A stretch of DNA of 63,468 nt from Candidatus Cloacimonadota bacterium (GCA_020532545.1 JAJBAW010000010.1:1-63468), one strand, 5' to 3'; shown: positions 27,036-36,317, numbered from the stretch's first letter. The notes: generated by a model from the letters alone, not told the origin. Numbers and translations are program-made.

Positions 27036-27302
27036 ATGAAATCGGTAGAGGTGGAGATTTTTGGGCGCTTATTTCGTCTGAGAAGCGATAACCCCACCCG
27101 CACACTAAAGATTGCTAAAGACTTATCTGAACAGCTGACAGAGATCTATGAGAGCTATGAGAATCTGGATTTTTCCAGGCTTTTGCTGCTCGCCTGCTTT
27201 CAGCGTGAAGAGAAGCTGCAAATAGCACTCGAAGAAAACAAAGAATTGAGATCCGAACTCAGCCGGGTAAATCAAATGCTGGAAAGTATTGTGAATATAT
27301 GA
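27036..27302 (+). CDS. zapA: Cell division protein ZapA
   Basis: An 88-residue FtsZ-ring stabiliser. The ZapA head (VEVEIFGRLFRLRSDNPTRTLKIAKDL) and the C-terminal coiled coil are both present. The pheT/zapA/RNA/rny order fits the known association of zapA with the 6S RNA gene in other phyla. Its stop abuts the RNA. Confidence 0.88.
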   Translation: MKSVEVEIFGRLFRLRSDNPTRTLKIAKDLSEQLTEIYESYENLDFSRLLLLACFQREEKLQIALEENKELRSELSRVNQMLESIVNI

Positions 27303-27490
27303 AATTAGCCTGCGGAATTCGTGATATGGATTGCATTAAAGCCAATGAATAATAAGGGAGTCGAGCCATGGGTGGCGTGCGCGCCGGCTTTGTCCGGATA
27401 CATAAAGCCCACAAGGTAGATTCCCACCTGCAGTATGGCTTTGAATAAAGTCAAACATACACGGTTCACGCGGGCCTTTAATTCTGCTTC
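27303..27490 (+). ncRNA. ssrS: Probable 6S RNA
   Basis: The 237-base gap between zapA and rny folds into a long irregular rod. The closing stem is GCCTGCG/CGCGGGC (27308-27314 with 27469-27475), GAA/TTC, CGTG/CACG (27320-27323 with 27460-27463) and TATG/CATA (27325-27328 with 27456-27459). A large central bubble follows, in which GCCAT/ATGGC (27365-27369 with 27435-27439) competes with AAAGCC/GGCTTT (27338-27343 with 27437-27442). The apical arm is GGTGG/CCACC and GGCTTT/AAAGCC (27386-27391 with 27404-27409). A rod of about 180 nt with a central bubble, next to zapA, is the hallmark of 6S RNA, which mimics an open promoter and binds RNA polymerase. The ends are approximate. Confidence 0.72.
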
Positions 27491-27539
27491 TTGAATCATT
27501 TCGGGGAGCGTAAATAGATCTAACTAAGGAAATAGTATT

Positions 27540-29105
27540 ATGCAAATCGCATACATAGCAAGTGCCATCGCTTTTGCCGTGGGCTTTCTTTTCGCATTGG
27601 TGATATACTTGATCAAGCGCAATAGCGCCTTTAGGGCTGTATCCCAAGCTACAGAGATTGCCGAAAGCATCAAAAGAGATGCAGCAAAAGAGGCCGAGGT
27701 CGCCAAGAAATCGGCTTTGGTCGAAGCACGTGAAGAATGGTTTAAACAAAAACGTATCTTCGATGAAGAAGTAAAAGAACGTCAACGTGAGCTCAGAGCT
27801 CAAGAAAAGAAATACAATGAGCGCCTGGGTAGCTTGGATAAACGGCTGGATTCCCTGGATAAAAAGGAAAACAACCTCACTGAGCAAGAACAAAGACTCA
27901 AAGGTAAAGAAGACGAACTGCAACAGAAAAAGCAGGAGTCTGAGAGCATCGTAAACGAACAAAAGCGAAAACTGGCCGAAGTGGCAGGGCTTTCCCGCGA
28001 AGAGGCTTTGGAGCGTCTGCGTCTGGAACTTATCTCCACAGCGCGTCAGGTAGCCGCCAATGATGCCAAACTCACTATTGAGCAGCTCAAGCTGGATACC
28101 AGTAAAAAGGCCACCGAAATCCTTGCAACCGCCATCCAACGTATGGCTGTAGATTTTGTCTCCGAAAGCACTGTATCCGTGGTGTCCCTGCCCTCGGATG
28201 AGATGAAGGGACGCATCATCGGGCGCGAAGGCAGAAACATTCGCACCTTTGAAAAAGCTTCGGGAGTGGATCTGATCATAGACGATACTCCAGAGGCCGT
28301 GGTGCTTTCCTGTTTCGATCCCGTACGCAGAGAGATCGCGCGCCTGTCTTTGGAGAAGCTTATCTCCGATGGCAGAATCCATCCCGGACGCATCGAGGAA
28401 GTCATCGCCAAAACCAATAAGGAAATGGATGAAAACCTCATCAAGATCGGAGAGAAGGCAGTATTGGAGACCAATATACACAATATCTCGCCAAACCTGA
28501 TCAAGGTCTTGGGACGTCTGCATTATCGCACTTCCTATGGACAGAATGTACTGCAACACTCTATTGAAGCCGCCTGGATCTGTGGTATTTTGGCAGCAGA
28601 ACTGCAATTGGATCAAGAAGTTGCCCGCCGTGCCGGTATGCTGCACGATATCGGAAAAGCTGTTGATCATGAATTTGACGGCACTCACGCCATCATCGGA
28701 GCCAATCTGGCCCGTAAAAATGGTGAGGGTAAGCTGATCGTAAATGCCATCGAAGCTCACCACGAAGAAGTGGAAGCACTTTCGGTTTATGCCGCTTTGG
28801 TACAAGCTTCTGATGCCATATCCGGAGCCCGACCCGGTGCCCGGCGCGAAATGCTGGAAACCTATATGCAGCGCCTGGCCAAGCTGGAAGAGATCGCCAA
28901 TAAAGTAGATGGTGTGAATAAATCTTATGCCATTCAGGCTGGTAGAGAGCTGCGCATCATCGTGGAACCCTCCATGATCGAAGAGAATCAAACCCCGCTT
29001 TTGGCCGCTGAGATTGCCGCCTCGATAGAGAAACAAGTGCAATATCCGGGACAGATTAAAGTAACCGTGATTCGAGAGACACGCCAAATAGCTATGGCAA
29101 AATAA
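27540..29105 (+). CDS. rny: Ribonuclease Y
   Basis: A 521-residue membrane-anchored endoribonuclease that starts mRNA decay. It has an N-terminal membrane helix (IAYIASAIAFAVGFLFALVIYLI), a long coiled coil (about 30-200), a KH domain (GRIIGREGRNIRTFEKASGVDLI, near 220) and an HD domain (RRAGMLHDIGKAVDHE, near 365). AAGGAAAT precedes the ATG. It abuts the YmdB-like gene, the usual pairing. Confidence 0.96.
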   Translation: MQIAYIASAIAFAVGFLFALVIYLIKRNSAFRAVSQATEIAESIKRDAAKEAEVAKKSALVEAREEWFKQKRIFDEEVKERQRELRAQEKKYNERLGSLDKRLDSLDKKENNLTEQEQRLKGKEDELQQKKQESESIVNEQKRKLAEVAGLSREEALERLRLELISTARQVAANDAKLTIEQLKLDTSKKATEILATAIQRMAVDFVSESTVSVVSLPSDEMKGRIIGREGRNIRTFEKASGVDLIIDDTPEAVVLSCFDPVRREIARLSLEKLISDGRIHPGRIEEVIAKTNKEMDENLIKIGEKAVLETNIHNISPNLIKVLGRLHYRTSYGQNVLQHSIEAAWICGILAAELQLDQEVARRAGMLHDIGKAVDHEFDGTHAIIGANLARKNGEGKLIVNAIEAHHEEVEALSVYAALVQASDAISGARPGARREMLETYMQRLAKLEEIANKVDGVNKSYAIQAGRELRIIVEPSMIEENQTPLLAAEIAASIEKQVQYPGQIKVTVIRETRQIAMAK

Positions 29106-29885
29106 ATGACGGTCCTCTTTTTCGGCGATATATTCGGCAAGCCGGGCAGAACAGCCCTGCTGAAACTTTTGCCGCAATTGATAGCCCAATATAAGAGCAA
29201 CTTTGTGATCGTAAATGGTGAGAACCTTGCCGATGGCAGGGGCATCACCGAAAGGACTCTAAAGCCGCTTTTTAGCAAGGGTGTGGACATTGTCACCAGT
29301 GGCAATCATCTCTGGGATCGTCAGGAAGGGCTGGATTACATTGCCGATGAACCCAGAATTGTGAAGCCGATGAACTATTCCCCTTCCGCACCGGGAAACA
29401 TGAATTACATAGCCCGCAAGGGTGATCTGGCGCTGAACGTCATCTGCCTTACTGGCCAGATCTTTATGCCGCCTTGTGATTCTCCCTTTTTGGCCTTTGA
29501 TAGTTTCTGGGATGCTGCAGATCAAACGCTGCCCCTGTTTGTGGATTTTCATGCTGAATCTACCGCTGAAAAGCGTGGTTTTGGCTGGCACGTAGACGGC
29601 AGAGCTTCGGCTGTGATCGGTACCCACACTCATATCCAGACGGCAGATGAGGAAATCCTTTGTGATGGCACGGCCTATCTGACGGATGCCGGAATGACAG
29701 GTCCTCACGACAGTGTAATAGGCGTGAAAAAGGAAATCATCCTGGAAAAGTTCCGCACTTCGGTGCCTCATCGCTTTGAGACTTCAGACCAGGGACTCAT
29801 GATAAATGGCGTGGCACTGGAAATAGACCCGGTATCGCGCCAGGCTACCCGCATTGAGCGCATAAGACTGGCAGTGGAGGAATAG
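29106..29885 (+). CDS. YmdB-family metallophosphoesterase (TIGR00282)
   Basis: A 259-residue phosphodiesterase with the family's motifs FFGDIFGKPGR, VNGENLADGRGIT, VTSGNHLWDR, DFHAESTAEKRGFGW and VIGTHTHIQTADEE. In Bacillus the homologue hydrolyses cyclic nucleotides and associates with RNase Y. It starts directly after the rny stop and ends directly before folD. Confidence 0.92.
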   Translation: MTVLFFGDIFGKPGRTALLKLLPQLIAQYKSNFVIVNGENLADGRGITERTLKPLFSKGVDIVTSGNHLWDRQEGLDYIADEPRIVKPMNYSPSAPGNMNYIARKGDLALNVICLTGQIFMPPCDSPFLAFDSFWDAADQTLPLFVDFHAESTAEKRGFGWHVDGRASAVIGTHTHIQTADEEILCDGTAYLTDAGMTGPHDSVIGVKKEIILEKFRTSVPHRFETSDQGLMINGVALEIDPVSRQATRIERIRLAVEE

Positions 29886-30806
29886 ATGCAAAAAGAATTG
29901 AAAGGTAAAGCTATTGCGCTGGCCATCAACAAGGTCTCCAAAGCCCTGATTCAGGACTATGACCTCAGCCCGACCATGCGCCTGATCCAGGTAGGTGAAG
30001 ACCCCGCTTCTTCCTACTATGTGCAAAGCATCGTAAGCACGGCTTCCCGTCTGGGCTGCACAGCCGAACTGCTGATCCTGCCAAATACTGCAAGCCAGGA
30101 TGAACTGCTCAAAGCGATCCAAGCTGCCAATGAAGACAGTAATGTGCATGGCATCATGCTGCAGAAACCCCTGCCTAAAACGATGAATGACAGCCAGATC
30201 AATATGAGCATTGATCCGGATAAAGACATCGACGCTCTGCATCCGCTGAACTTGGGTAAGATCCTCATGCAAGAGGATGGCTTTTTGCCAAACACTCCGG
30301 CAGCGGTTTATTACACCTTGAAGTACTATGATATCGATCCCATGGGCAAGAATGTGGTGGTTTTGGGGCGTTCAAACGTGGTAGGCAAGCCCCTTGCCAA
30401 TATGCTTTTGTGGAAGAAACCATATGCCAACGCCACAGTAACTGTTTGTCATAGCCGCACCAGCAATCTCAAGGAAATCTGTCTAAATGCGGAGATCCTG
30501 ATTGCTGCGATCGGCAAAGCGAACTTTGTGTCTGCGGACATGATCAAAGCCGGCGCTGTTTTGATAGACGTGGGCATCAATGAGATGATCCAGCCGGATG
30601 GCAGCTCGATCTATGTGGGCGATATAGACTATGAAGCCTGCTATGAAAAAGCCCTGGCTATCACCCCTGTTCCTGGAGGTATTGGCCGGATTACCACCAG
30701 TCTTTTGTATTTAAATTTGGTAAAAGCCAGTCTTATTGCCAAGAAAGTAAATAAAAACGTTGACGAATATATCGATCTGATTTTTGGTGAGAACCAAAAG
30801 AAATAA
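29886..30806 (+). CDS. folD: FolD methylenetetrahydrofolate dehydrogenase/cyclohydrolase, catalytic Lys missing
   Basis: A 306-residue one-carbon enzyme interconverting methylene-, methenyl- and formyl-THF. FolD motifs are QVGEDPASSYYV, GIMLQKPLP, DKDIDALHP, LGRSNVVGKPLANML and TPVPGGIGRIT. The Lys that catalyses cyclohydrolysis (E. coli K54 in YVASK) is Ile49 here (YVQSIVSTA); Tyr45, the Gln of LQKPLP and the Asp of KDID are kept. Lys mutants of other FolD proteins keep dehydrogenase but lose cyclohydrolase activity, so this protein may be dehydrogenase-only. It follows ymdB without a gap. Confidence 0.9.
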   Translation: MQKELKGKAIALAINKVSKALIQDYDLSPTMRLIQVGEDPASSYYVQSIVSTASRLGCTAELLILPNTASQDELLKAIQAANEDSNVHGIMLQKPLPKTMNDSQINMSIDPDKDIDALHPLNLGKILMQEDGFLPNTPAAVYYTLKYYDIDPMGKNVVVLGRSNVVGKPLANMLLWKKPYANATVTVCHSRTSNLKEICLNAEILIAAIGKANFVSADMIKAGAVLIDVGINEMIQPDGSSIYVGDIDYEACYEKALAITPVPGGIGRITTSLLYLNLVKASLIAKKVNKNVDEYIDLIFGENQKK

Positions 30807-30829
30807 TAACCAGATGTTTGGGAGGAACG

Positions 30830-33316
30830 ATGAATAATAAGAGTTACAGACTCTTGGCGATCATCTTGATACTTACGGCAGTAGCTCTTTTTGTGACCGG
30901 CTGTGGAAAGTCCGGAAACAGATTTGCTAATGAACTGCCTTCTATTTCGATTACCTCATTTGAGGGCTGGAACAATGAAAATATTCCAGCAAACGTGGAT
31001 ACACTTACCCATGAATACATTTTCCAACAGAAGATTTTCTGGCATGCCACAGATCCTGATGGCGTGATCACTGGGTATGCTTTCCGTATTTTGGATGAGA
31101 ACCATGATCCCATAGCAGTACCTGGCTACGAAAACATAGCCGATGCTGCCACTGGTCTGATTCCGGATAATCTGCTCAGCAAGTACGGTGAAGGCTGGGT
31201 AATGCACTACCTACCTGGTGCGGAACAAGATAAGCCCCTGGATGATCCTTTGGCTAAACGTACGATCTGGACAAACCAGAAGTATGCTCTGATCAATTTC
31301 CCTGCTGCTGATGAACTTGGCGATCCCATGCCCACGATATCATATTTTGAAGTACTGGCGATCGACAATCGTGGCGACATTACCAGGAATACAGCCAAGC
31401 GTAAATTCCGTACCCACTCAAACCGCGCTGTCTGTATCGTCAGCACCACCAGAGGCAATCCTGATAACCGCGATGTGGGAAGTGGTATTACACTCAGATT
31501 CTCTATGAACTATCCCAAAGAACTGAATATGCTGGTCTCAGCAATTCCTTTGAGATACGAATTTAAGATGATGAAGATCGATAATGTGACTAATGAGGTC
31601 ATTCCCGGTACTGAAACTGAATGGTTCAGCACAGTCGGCCAGGACCATATTAACGAATATCGCCTCACCAAAGAAACCAATCCTCCCTTGGAATACGATT
31701 ATGACGAGAATGGTGTTTCTTTGGGGAGGAGCACTAGAGTGATAGCCCGGGTTATAGATCTGGCTGGCGTCTCTTCTGAAATGCTCATGCCTGCAGATAA
31801 TACACCTCCAAACTGGCGAATCAACTTTAAGGTTAAGCCCGGTTTTCGGCCTAAAACCATACTCTATCGCCATAGACTTCTTGCCTTAGGCGAAAAGCAT
31901 TTTGAAGATAGAGGCGACGACTCTACTCCTGAAGATTTACCTTATACCATCGTGCAAGGTGATCAGCGTTTTGCTACTCCTATGTTCAGGGACCTCACAG
32001 ATACCTATTCTGTAGTTTACAGCCCAGACCTTAGAATTTATGTCCGTTGGGGCTGGTGGGGAGAATTTGGTAAGGAATCTTCGACAGGTTCGGTAGATTA
32101 CTTCCCAAACAATCCTGAAGATCATCCCTATGAAAAGAAATATGACTCTGTACTGAACGAACCAGTTCCTGGAACTGTTAATCCACCAGTGCAGAATTAC
32201 TATTCTGATATCACGCATTTTGATATTCGCTTTGATGATGCGCCTTATGTCTTTGCGCCTTATCCCCCACATGAATATAATCATACCGATGAAGATGGCA
32301 CTACCTGGCTGAGATTACCTATCTATTCCCCGCTCAGACAATCCATCGTGCTTTCCGGAGCCCAAATCGCCCCGGGAAATCATACTTTTGTAGTACGCGC
32401 CGTGGACTCTCAGGACGAAGTATCCCGCTACCCGGCTGTGTTGAATTACAAAGTTATGCCTTATATACCTCCAGCCTCACGCAAGGGAGTATTGATCATT
32501 GATGATGACGTCAACAATGCTATCAACTCACCAGAAGCGATTGTGGATGCCAAATATGCAAACATGACCTCAGATATCAAATCCGATATTCATGACGTTA
32601 CTGTGATCAAATATGGCCCTGTTGGTGAAAATAGAACCTATAAAGACATCCGTGGCCGCAACCTGTCCTTCTCTGATCTGCAAAAGTACAAAATGGTAAT
32701 CTACCATTCTGATAATCCTGGCAGTGGCGGAACCTTCCAGGCTGAAGTGGATGGCTTATCCCTCTTCCTGCAAGAGGGCGGTAATCTCGTGATTTCTCAT
32801 ACTGCACTGTTTGCGCAACAATTAACGGAAATCTCAACGAAATTCAGAGGATATACTCTCCTGAATTATTTGGGCTTGCCTATGATGCCAACCATGACTG
32901 CCGGACCGGCGAACCCTACCCAGGGACCCTTCTTCCAAAGCGCCGTGGGAAACCTGGGCTACCCGAAAGTAGGCTTGCAGTATTCCACTAATCCTGATAA
33001 TATAGCTGGGACTGCAGCCTTCCACCCGCTCATCGAGAACCTCAGAGGCTTCTCCGCTGTGGCGTATCATAATGAGGTTGGTGGTACACCAAACATACTC
33101 GGTGACCCGATCTTTAAATACGGCTGCAAACCTGTAGATTCTCCTACTTCTCCTCCCACACAAGATCAGTTTGATCGCCTCAATGGTAAGGTGGTAGGAG
33201 TACGCAAGGTAAACAATAGCGGTGGTAAGGCCTATACATTTACCTTCCCGCTCTCGTTTATGTTGGATAGCCAGACCAAGGCTCTGATCAATAAGATCTG
33301 GAGCGAACTGCAATAA
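30830..33316 (+). CDS. Large lipoprotein with C-terminal amidotransferase-like domain, function unknown
   Basis: 828 residues. The signal MNNKSYRLLAIILILTAVALFVTGC ends in a lipobox. The middle has FN3/Ig-like beta modules (HATDPDGVITGYAFRILDENHD; FVVRAVDSQDEVSRYPAVLNYKVMPY), and the last 280 residues start GVLIIDDDVNNA and look like a class I amidotransferase/ThuA-type fold (YKMVIYHSDNPGSGG, LFLQEGGNLVISHTALF). The start at 30830 is set by GGGAGGA. It is probably a surface or periplasmic lipoprotein. I do not recognise a named family. Confidence 0.7.
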   Translation: MNNKSYRLLAIILILTAVALFVTGCGKSGNRFANELPSISITSFEGWNNENIPANVDTLTHEYIFQQKIFWHATDPDGVITGYAFRILDENHDPIAVPGYENIADAATGLIPDNLLSKYGEGWVMHYLPGAEQDKPLDDPLAKRTIWTNQKYALINFPAADELGDPMPTISYFEVLAIDNRGDITRNTAKRKFRTHSNRAVCIVSTTRGNPDNRDVGSGITLRFSMNYPKELNMLVSAIPLRYEFKMMKIDNVTNEVIPGTETEWFSTVGQDHINEYRLTKETNPPLEYDYDENGVSLGRSTRVIARVIDLAGVSSEMLMPADNTPPNWRINFKVKPGFRPKTILYRHRLLALGEKHFEDRGDDSTPEDLPYTIVQGDQRFATPMFRDLTDTYSVVYSPDLRIYVRWGWWGEFGKESSTGSVDYFPNNPEDHPYEKKYDSVLNEPVPGTVNPPVQNYYSDITHFDIRFDDAPYVFAPYPPHEYNHTDEDGTTWLRLPIYSPLRQSIVLSGAQIAPGNHTFVVRAVDSQDEVSRYPAVLNYKVMPYIPPASRKGVLIIDDDVNNAINSPEAIVDAKYANMTSDIKSDIHDVTVIKYGPVGENRTYKDIRGRNLSFSDLQKYKMVIYHSDNPGSGGTFQAEVDGLSLFLQEGGNLVISHTALFAQQLTEISTKFRGYTLLNYLGLPMMPTMTAGPANPTQGPFFQSAVGNLGYPKVGLQYSTNPDNIAGTAAFHPLIENLRGFSAVAYHNEVGGTPNILGDPIFKYGCKPVDSPTSPPTQDQFDRLNGKVVGVRKVNNSGGKAYTFTFPLSFMLDSQTKALINKIWSELQ

Positions 33317-33337
33317 ATCCTAAATGTCTATAACATA

Positions 33338-33371
33338 GAAAAGGGGGCGTCGATTCGACGCCCCCTTTATC
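33338..33371. terminator. Bidirectional intrinsic terminator between convergent genes
   Basis: AAAGGGGGCGTCG (33340-33352) and CGACGCCCCCTTT (33356-33368) pair over 13 bp with a 3-base loop. The A-run on the left and the T-run on the right let it serve both strands. Confidence 0.88.
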
Positions 33372-33397
33372 ATATGCAGATCAAATGTCCAGCTTGG

Positions 33398-34069
33398 TCA
33401 CTCCTCATTCCCGCCAGGATACTCACGCCAATAGAGAGCATCAAAGAAAGAGCTCAGATCCACCAGCTTTTTCCCAGCCAAGGTTTTGTAGATGAACACA
33501 TCCTCCGCTCCAGCATCCAGATATACTGCCCGGATCAGTTCCGAGCAATACAGCCGCTTGCGCTCGCTGAGATCAAAATCGTGATCGAAGGCAGACTTCT
33601 GCTTTAAATAGTATCTGGCTTTGCTGGCAAGGAGCATGGGCTCTATCTGAAAGGCCGGCTTGATATGGCGCACATTGCCCAGATGCGCTTTACTAATAAA
33701 GGACGGTAGCTCCTCGATGCGAATACCATCGCTATCTGAGATGCTGCCTGAAATGCTATGGATGATCTTCCACATACCCTGGTCACGCACTAATACGCCA
33801 CAATGCGACATACCCTCTGCAGAGGGGAATGCCTGGACGATCAAGGTGGAGATGAAGGAGTTCCCCTGCCGAAGCAAGATGTCGCCCTCAGCGAAGCGTG
33901 TGCTATCCAGAAGGGCAATGTGCTCCTTCTGGGTCTCAGGCTCAAAAGAGAAAGCTCTGCCACGAAAGGCAGAGCTTGTTAATATGCTGATTGATACCAG
34001 ACCGAGGCCTAGCAGAAGGAACCTATTTGTCCAGGTCTTCCTTGGCAAGGTCCACTTTCCAGATCCCAT
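33398..34069 (-). CDS. Permuted papain-like amidase/peptidase (YiiX/C92 type), membrane-anchored
   Basis: About 223 residues. An N-terminal membrane helix (NRFLLLGLGLVSISILTSSAF) is followed by the permuted NlpC/P60-like core: FAEGDILLRQG, GMSHCGVLVRD (catalytic His) and RLYCSELIRAVY (catalytic Cys, then Glu). Such enzymes cleave peptidoglycan- or lipid-linked amide bonds. The open frame reaches 34135 and overlaps the next gene by over 100 bases; the ATG at 34069 or the TTG at 34048 is more sensible, because the membrane helix starts just after the neighbour's stop. The exact start is uncertain. Confidence 0.75.
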   Translation of the reverse strand: MGSGKWTLPRKTWTNRFLLLGLGLVSISILTSSAFRGRAFSFEPETQKEHIALLDSTRFAEGDILLRQGNSFISTLIVQAFPSAEGMSHCGVLVRDQGMWKIIHSISGSISDSDGIRIEELPSFISKAHLGNVRHIKPAFQIEPMLLASKARYYLKQKSAFDHDFDLSERKRLYCSELIRAVYLDAGAEDVFIYKTLAGKKLVDLSSFFDALYWREYPGGNEE

Positions 34070-34415
34070 CGATCTTGACCATTTTGAGTTCATGAACACT
34101 CTTTTCATCCGGTCTATCTGTTTCCCACTTCTCAAAAGTCACGATGGCAGAATCTTTATCTTCCACTGTTTTCAAGATATTGTATCTGGTTTTATTCATC
34201 TCGGTTCTTTGTTCTTCGCTCATGCTTTCAGCGAAAGACTCTAGCATTTCCAAAAGCTGTTGTCCTTGCTCGGTAGTATGGCTTTTGGCGGTAGTAAAAT
34301 CATGATTCTCCAGGGCATCAAAGAATGCTCTGGCAGGCTTTTCAGATTTTGCTCCACAGGCAGCCAAAGCCAACAGCGCTACAGCAATGAGCAGGATATA
34401 GAATAACTTTTTCAT
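34023..34415 (-). CDS. Small lipoprotein, DUF4878/NTF2-like
   Basis: 130 residues with signal MKKLFYILLIAVALLALAAC (lipobox) and a compact domain EKPARAFFDALENHDFTTAKSHTTEQGQQLL...DGIWKVDLAKEDLDK, resembling DUF4878 lipoproteins of the NTF2-like fold. AGGAGATACC precedes the ATG. It overlaps the downstream amidase gene. Confidence 0.78.
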   Translation of the reverse strand: MKKLFYILLIAVALLALAACGAKSEKPARAFFDALENHDFTTAKSHTTEQGQQLLEMLESFAESMSEEQRTEMNKTRYNILKTVEDKDSAIVTFEKWETDRPDEKSVHELKMVKIDGIWKVDLAKEDLDK

Positions 34416-34469
34416 GGTATCTCCTACAAGTATAATTTATATTCCATGTGGTAATAAATATCTGTTATG

Positions 34470-36317
34470 TCAAGCTTTATCTTTTGGTTTGCGTTTAAAG
34501 CTGGAAGCTCTATCGGGCTTTTCAGTTTGTTTTGTTCTGAATTTACGAAATTCTGTTTTGGCCTTATTCTTGTCTTCCCAGGGTGGGTTATAGGAATCTG
34601 AGCGCTTTTTACTGCTCTCTCTGGAGTATGAACTGGAACCTGCAGCTTTCGCTGGGGCCACGCTGGGATCGATCTTTTGACCGTTGAATGGAGTTTGGGA
34701 AATGGCTTTTTTCAGCTCATTTTCGTACTTTGCATCCAAATCGATCAGGCTGTAATCTCCAAAGATATTAATCTGTCCGATCTCTATACCCCTGGTTACT
34801 CTCAGGCTGTTGATGTAGCGCATCAGATCACGTTTGGTCAGGCCGTTGCTGAGCCCTACATTCAGACGGAAGGTGCTGAAAGAAAAGCTGCTCTTGTCTC
34901 TTCTTTCCCGCGGTTCTCTGGAGTCTTTCGAATCCCTGGAATCTCTGGAATCTCTGGAGTTTCTCGAATCTCTGGAATCCCGAGCTTCTCCCATATTGTT
35001 CAGATCCGGGATATCCTTGTAGTAGTTCAAGAAACGGTTAAATTCCACCGAAACAAAGCGTTTAATCAGGTCTTCCCTGGTCATCCAGCTCAGCTTTTTA
35101 AATACATTGGTGAGGAAAGATTCCATTTCAGCTTCATTGACCTCAATGCGCTCCACCGTGTCCACAAAATGAAAGAGCTGTTTTTCACAGATCTCTCTGC
35201 CGCCGGGAACTTTTTGCCAGACAATGGGGGCACCGAGCAGTTTTTCCACCGCTCTTAAAGCGCTGGTTTCTTTGCCGTGCGTGATGGTGATCGAGATTCC
35301 GCTTTTGCCCGCTCTGCCGGTACGTCCACAACGGTGGATATACATGATCGGATCGGTGGGCACCTGGTAATTGATGATGTGGGTGAGATCATCCACGTCC
35401 AAACCTCTGGCGGCAACGTCTGTGGCAACTAATAGAGGCACAAACTTGCTACGGAATTTGCTCATTACCAGCTCGCGCTGTCCCTGGGAAAGGTCGCCAT
35501 GCAAGGCATCGGCATTGTAGCCATCGTGCTGCAATTTGTCGGCAACTTCCTGAGTTTCATTGCGGGTGCGGCAAAATATGATGCCATAGATATTCGGATT
35601 CATATCCACGATTCTTTTCAGAGCCATGTATTTATCTTTGGCCTGGACTTTGTAGTAAAAGTGTTGGATGTTCTCTGCGCCTTTATTTTCGCTGCCCACG
35701 CTGATGCGATGGGGCTCTTTCATAAATTTCTTGGCCAGGTTTTCCACGTCTTTGGGCATAGTGGCCGAAAAAAGCAGAGTTTGGCGCTCGGCAGGGATGC
35801 TTTTCATGATCTCAGCCAGTTCGTCGTGAAAGCCCATATTTAGCATTTCATCTGCTTCGTCCAGAACTAAATAAGCTACTTTGTCCAGTTTTAGAGCGCC
35901 CTGACGGATCATATCCGCCACGCGTCCCGGAGTGCCGACCACTATGTGGGCGCCGCTCCTGAGAGCTTCTTTTTGTTTATATATAGGGGCTCCACCATAC
36001 ACTGCCACCACGCGAACGCGGGTCATGTAAAATGCGTATTCTTCAATGTCTTTGCTAATTTGCAGGCAAAGCTCACGTGTAGGGCAGAGGATGATACTTT
36101 GCGTATCGCTACTTTCAATATCTATTTCGCTGAGCAAAGGTAAGCCGAAAGCGGCGGTTTTGCCGGTTCCGGTATTGGCCAATGCGATCAGGTCATGATC
36201 ATTATCTAGTATCCAGGGAATGCACATCTCCTGAATAGCGGTAGGGCTTTCAAAGCCAAGCTTTTGTGCAGCTCGCTGGATAGGCTCTGGTAGTGTGATA
36301 TCAGTAAATTTTGTCAA
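34470..36317 (-). CDS. DEAD-box RNA helicase, CsdA/DbpA type
   Basis: A 615-residue ATP-dependent RNA helicase for ribosome assembly or RNA decay. Motifs are ALANTGTGKT (I), PTRELCLQI (Ia), GTPGR (Ib), DEAD (II), SAT (III), ATDVAARGLDVD (V) and HRCGRTGRAGKSG (VI). A low-complexity linker of RDS repeats (about 445-470) precedes a DbpA-like RNA-binding domain (RLNVGLSNGLTKRDLMRYINSL) and a basic tail. The start is TTG at 36317 after AAGGAAA. It has its own promoter region shared with oadB. Confidence 0.93.
   Translation of the reverse strand: MTKFTDITLPEPIQRAAQKLGFESPTAIQEMCIPWILDNDHDLIALANTGTGKTAAFGLPLLSEIDIESSDTQSIILCPTRELCLQISKDIEEYAFYMTRVRVVAVYGGAPIYKQKEALRSGAHIVVGTPGRVADMIRQGALKLDKVAYLVLDEADEMLNMGFHDELAEIMKSIPAERQTLLFSATMPKDVENLAKKFMKEPHRISVGSENKGAENIQHFYYKVQAKDKYMALKRIVDMNPNIYGIIFCRTRNETQEVADKLQHDGYNADALHGDLSQGQRELVMSKFRSKFVPLLVATDVAARGLDVDDLTHIINYQVPTDPIMYIHRCGRTGRAGKSGISITITHGKETSALRAVEKLLGAPIVWQKVPGGREICEKQLFHFVDTVERIEVNEAEMESFLTNVFKKLSWMTREDLIKRFVSVEFNRFLNYYKDIPDLNNMGEARDSRDSRNSRDSRDSRDSKDSREPRERRDKSSFSFSTFRLNVGLSNGLTKRDLMRYINSLRVTRGIEIGQINIFGDYSLIDLDAKYENELKKAISQTPFNGQKIDPSVAPAKAAGSSSYSRESSKKRSDSYNPPWEDKNKAKTEFRKFRTKQTEKPDRASSFKRKPKDKA
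34912..34986 (-). repeat. 9-bp tandem repeat in the helicase linker
   Basis: About eight copies of a 9-base unit (CTGGAATCT on the plus strand) encode Arg-Asp-Ser triplets with a few substitutions. The period is in frame, so slippage would change linker length without a frameshift. Confidence 0.75.

Noticed and set aside
27336-29189. 617-codon minus-strand frame opposite rny
   Set aside because: Antisense shadow of the well-supported rny and ymdB genes and of the RNA; its residues show the odd composition of a mirror frame.
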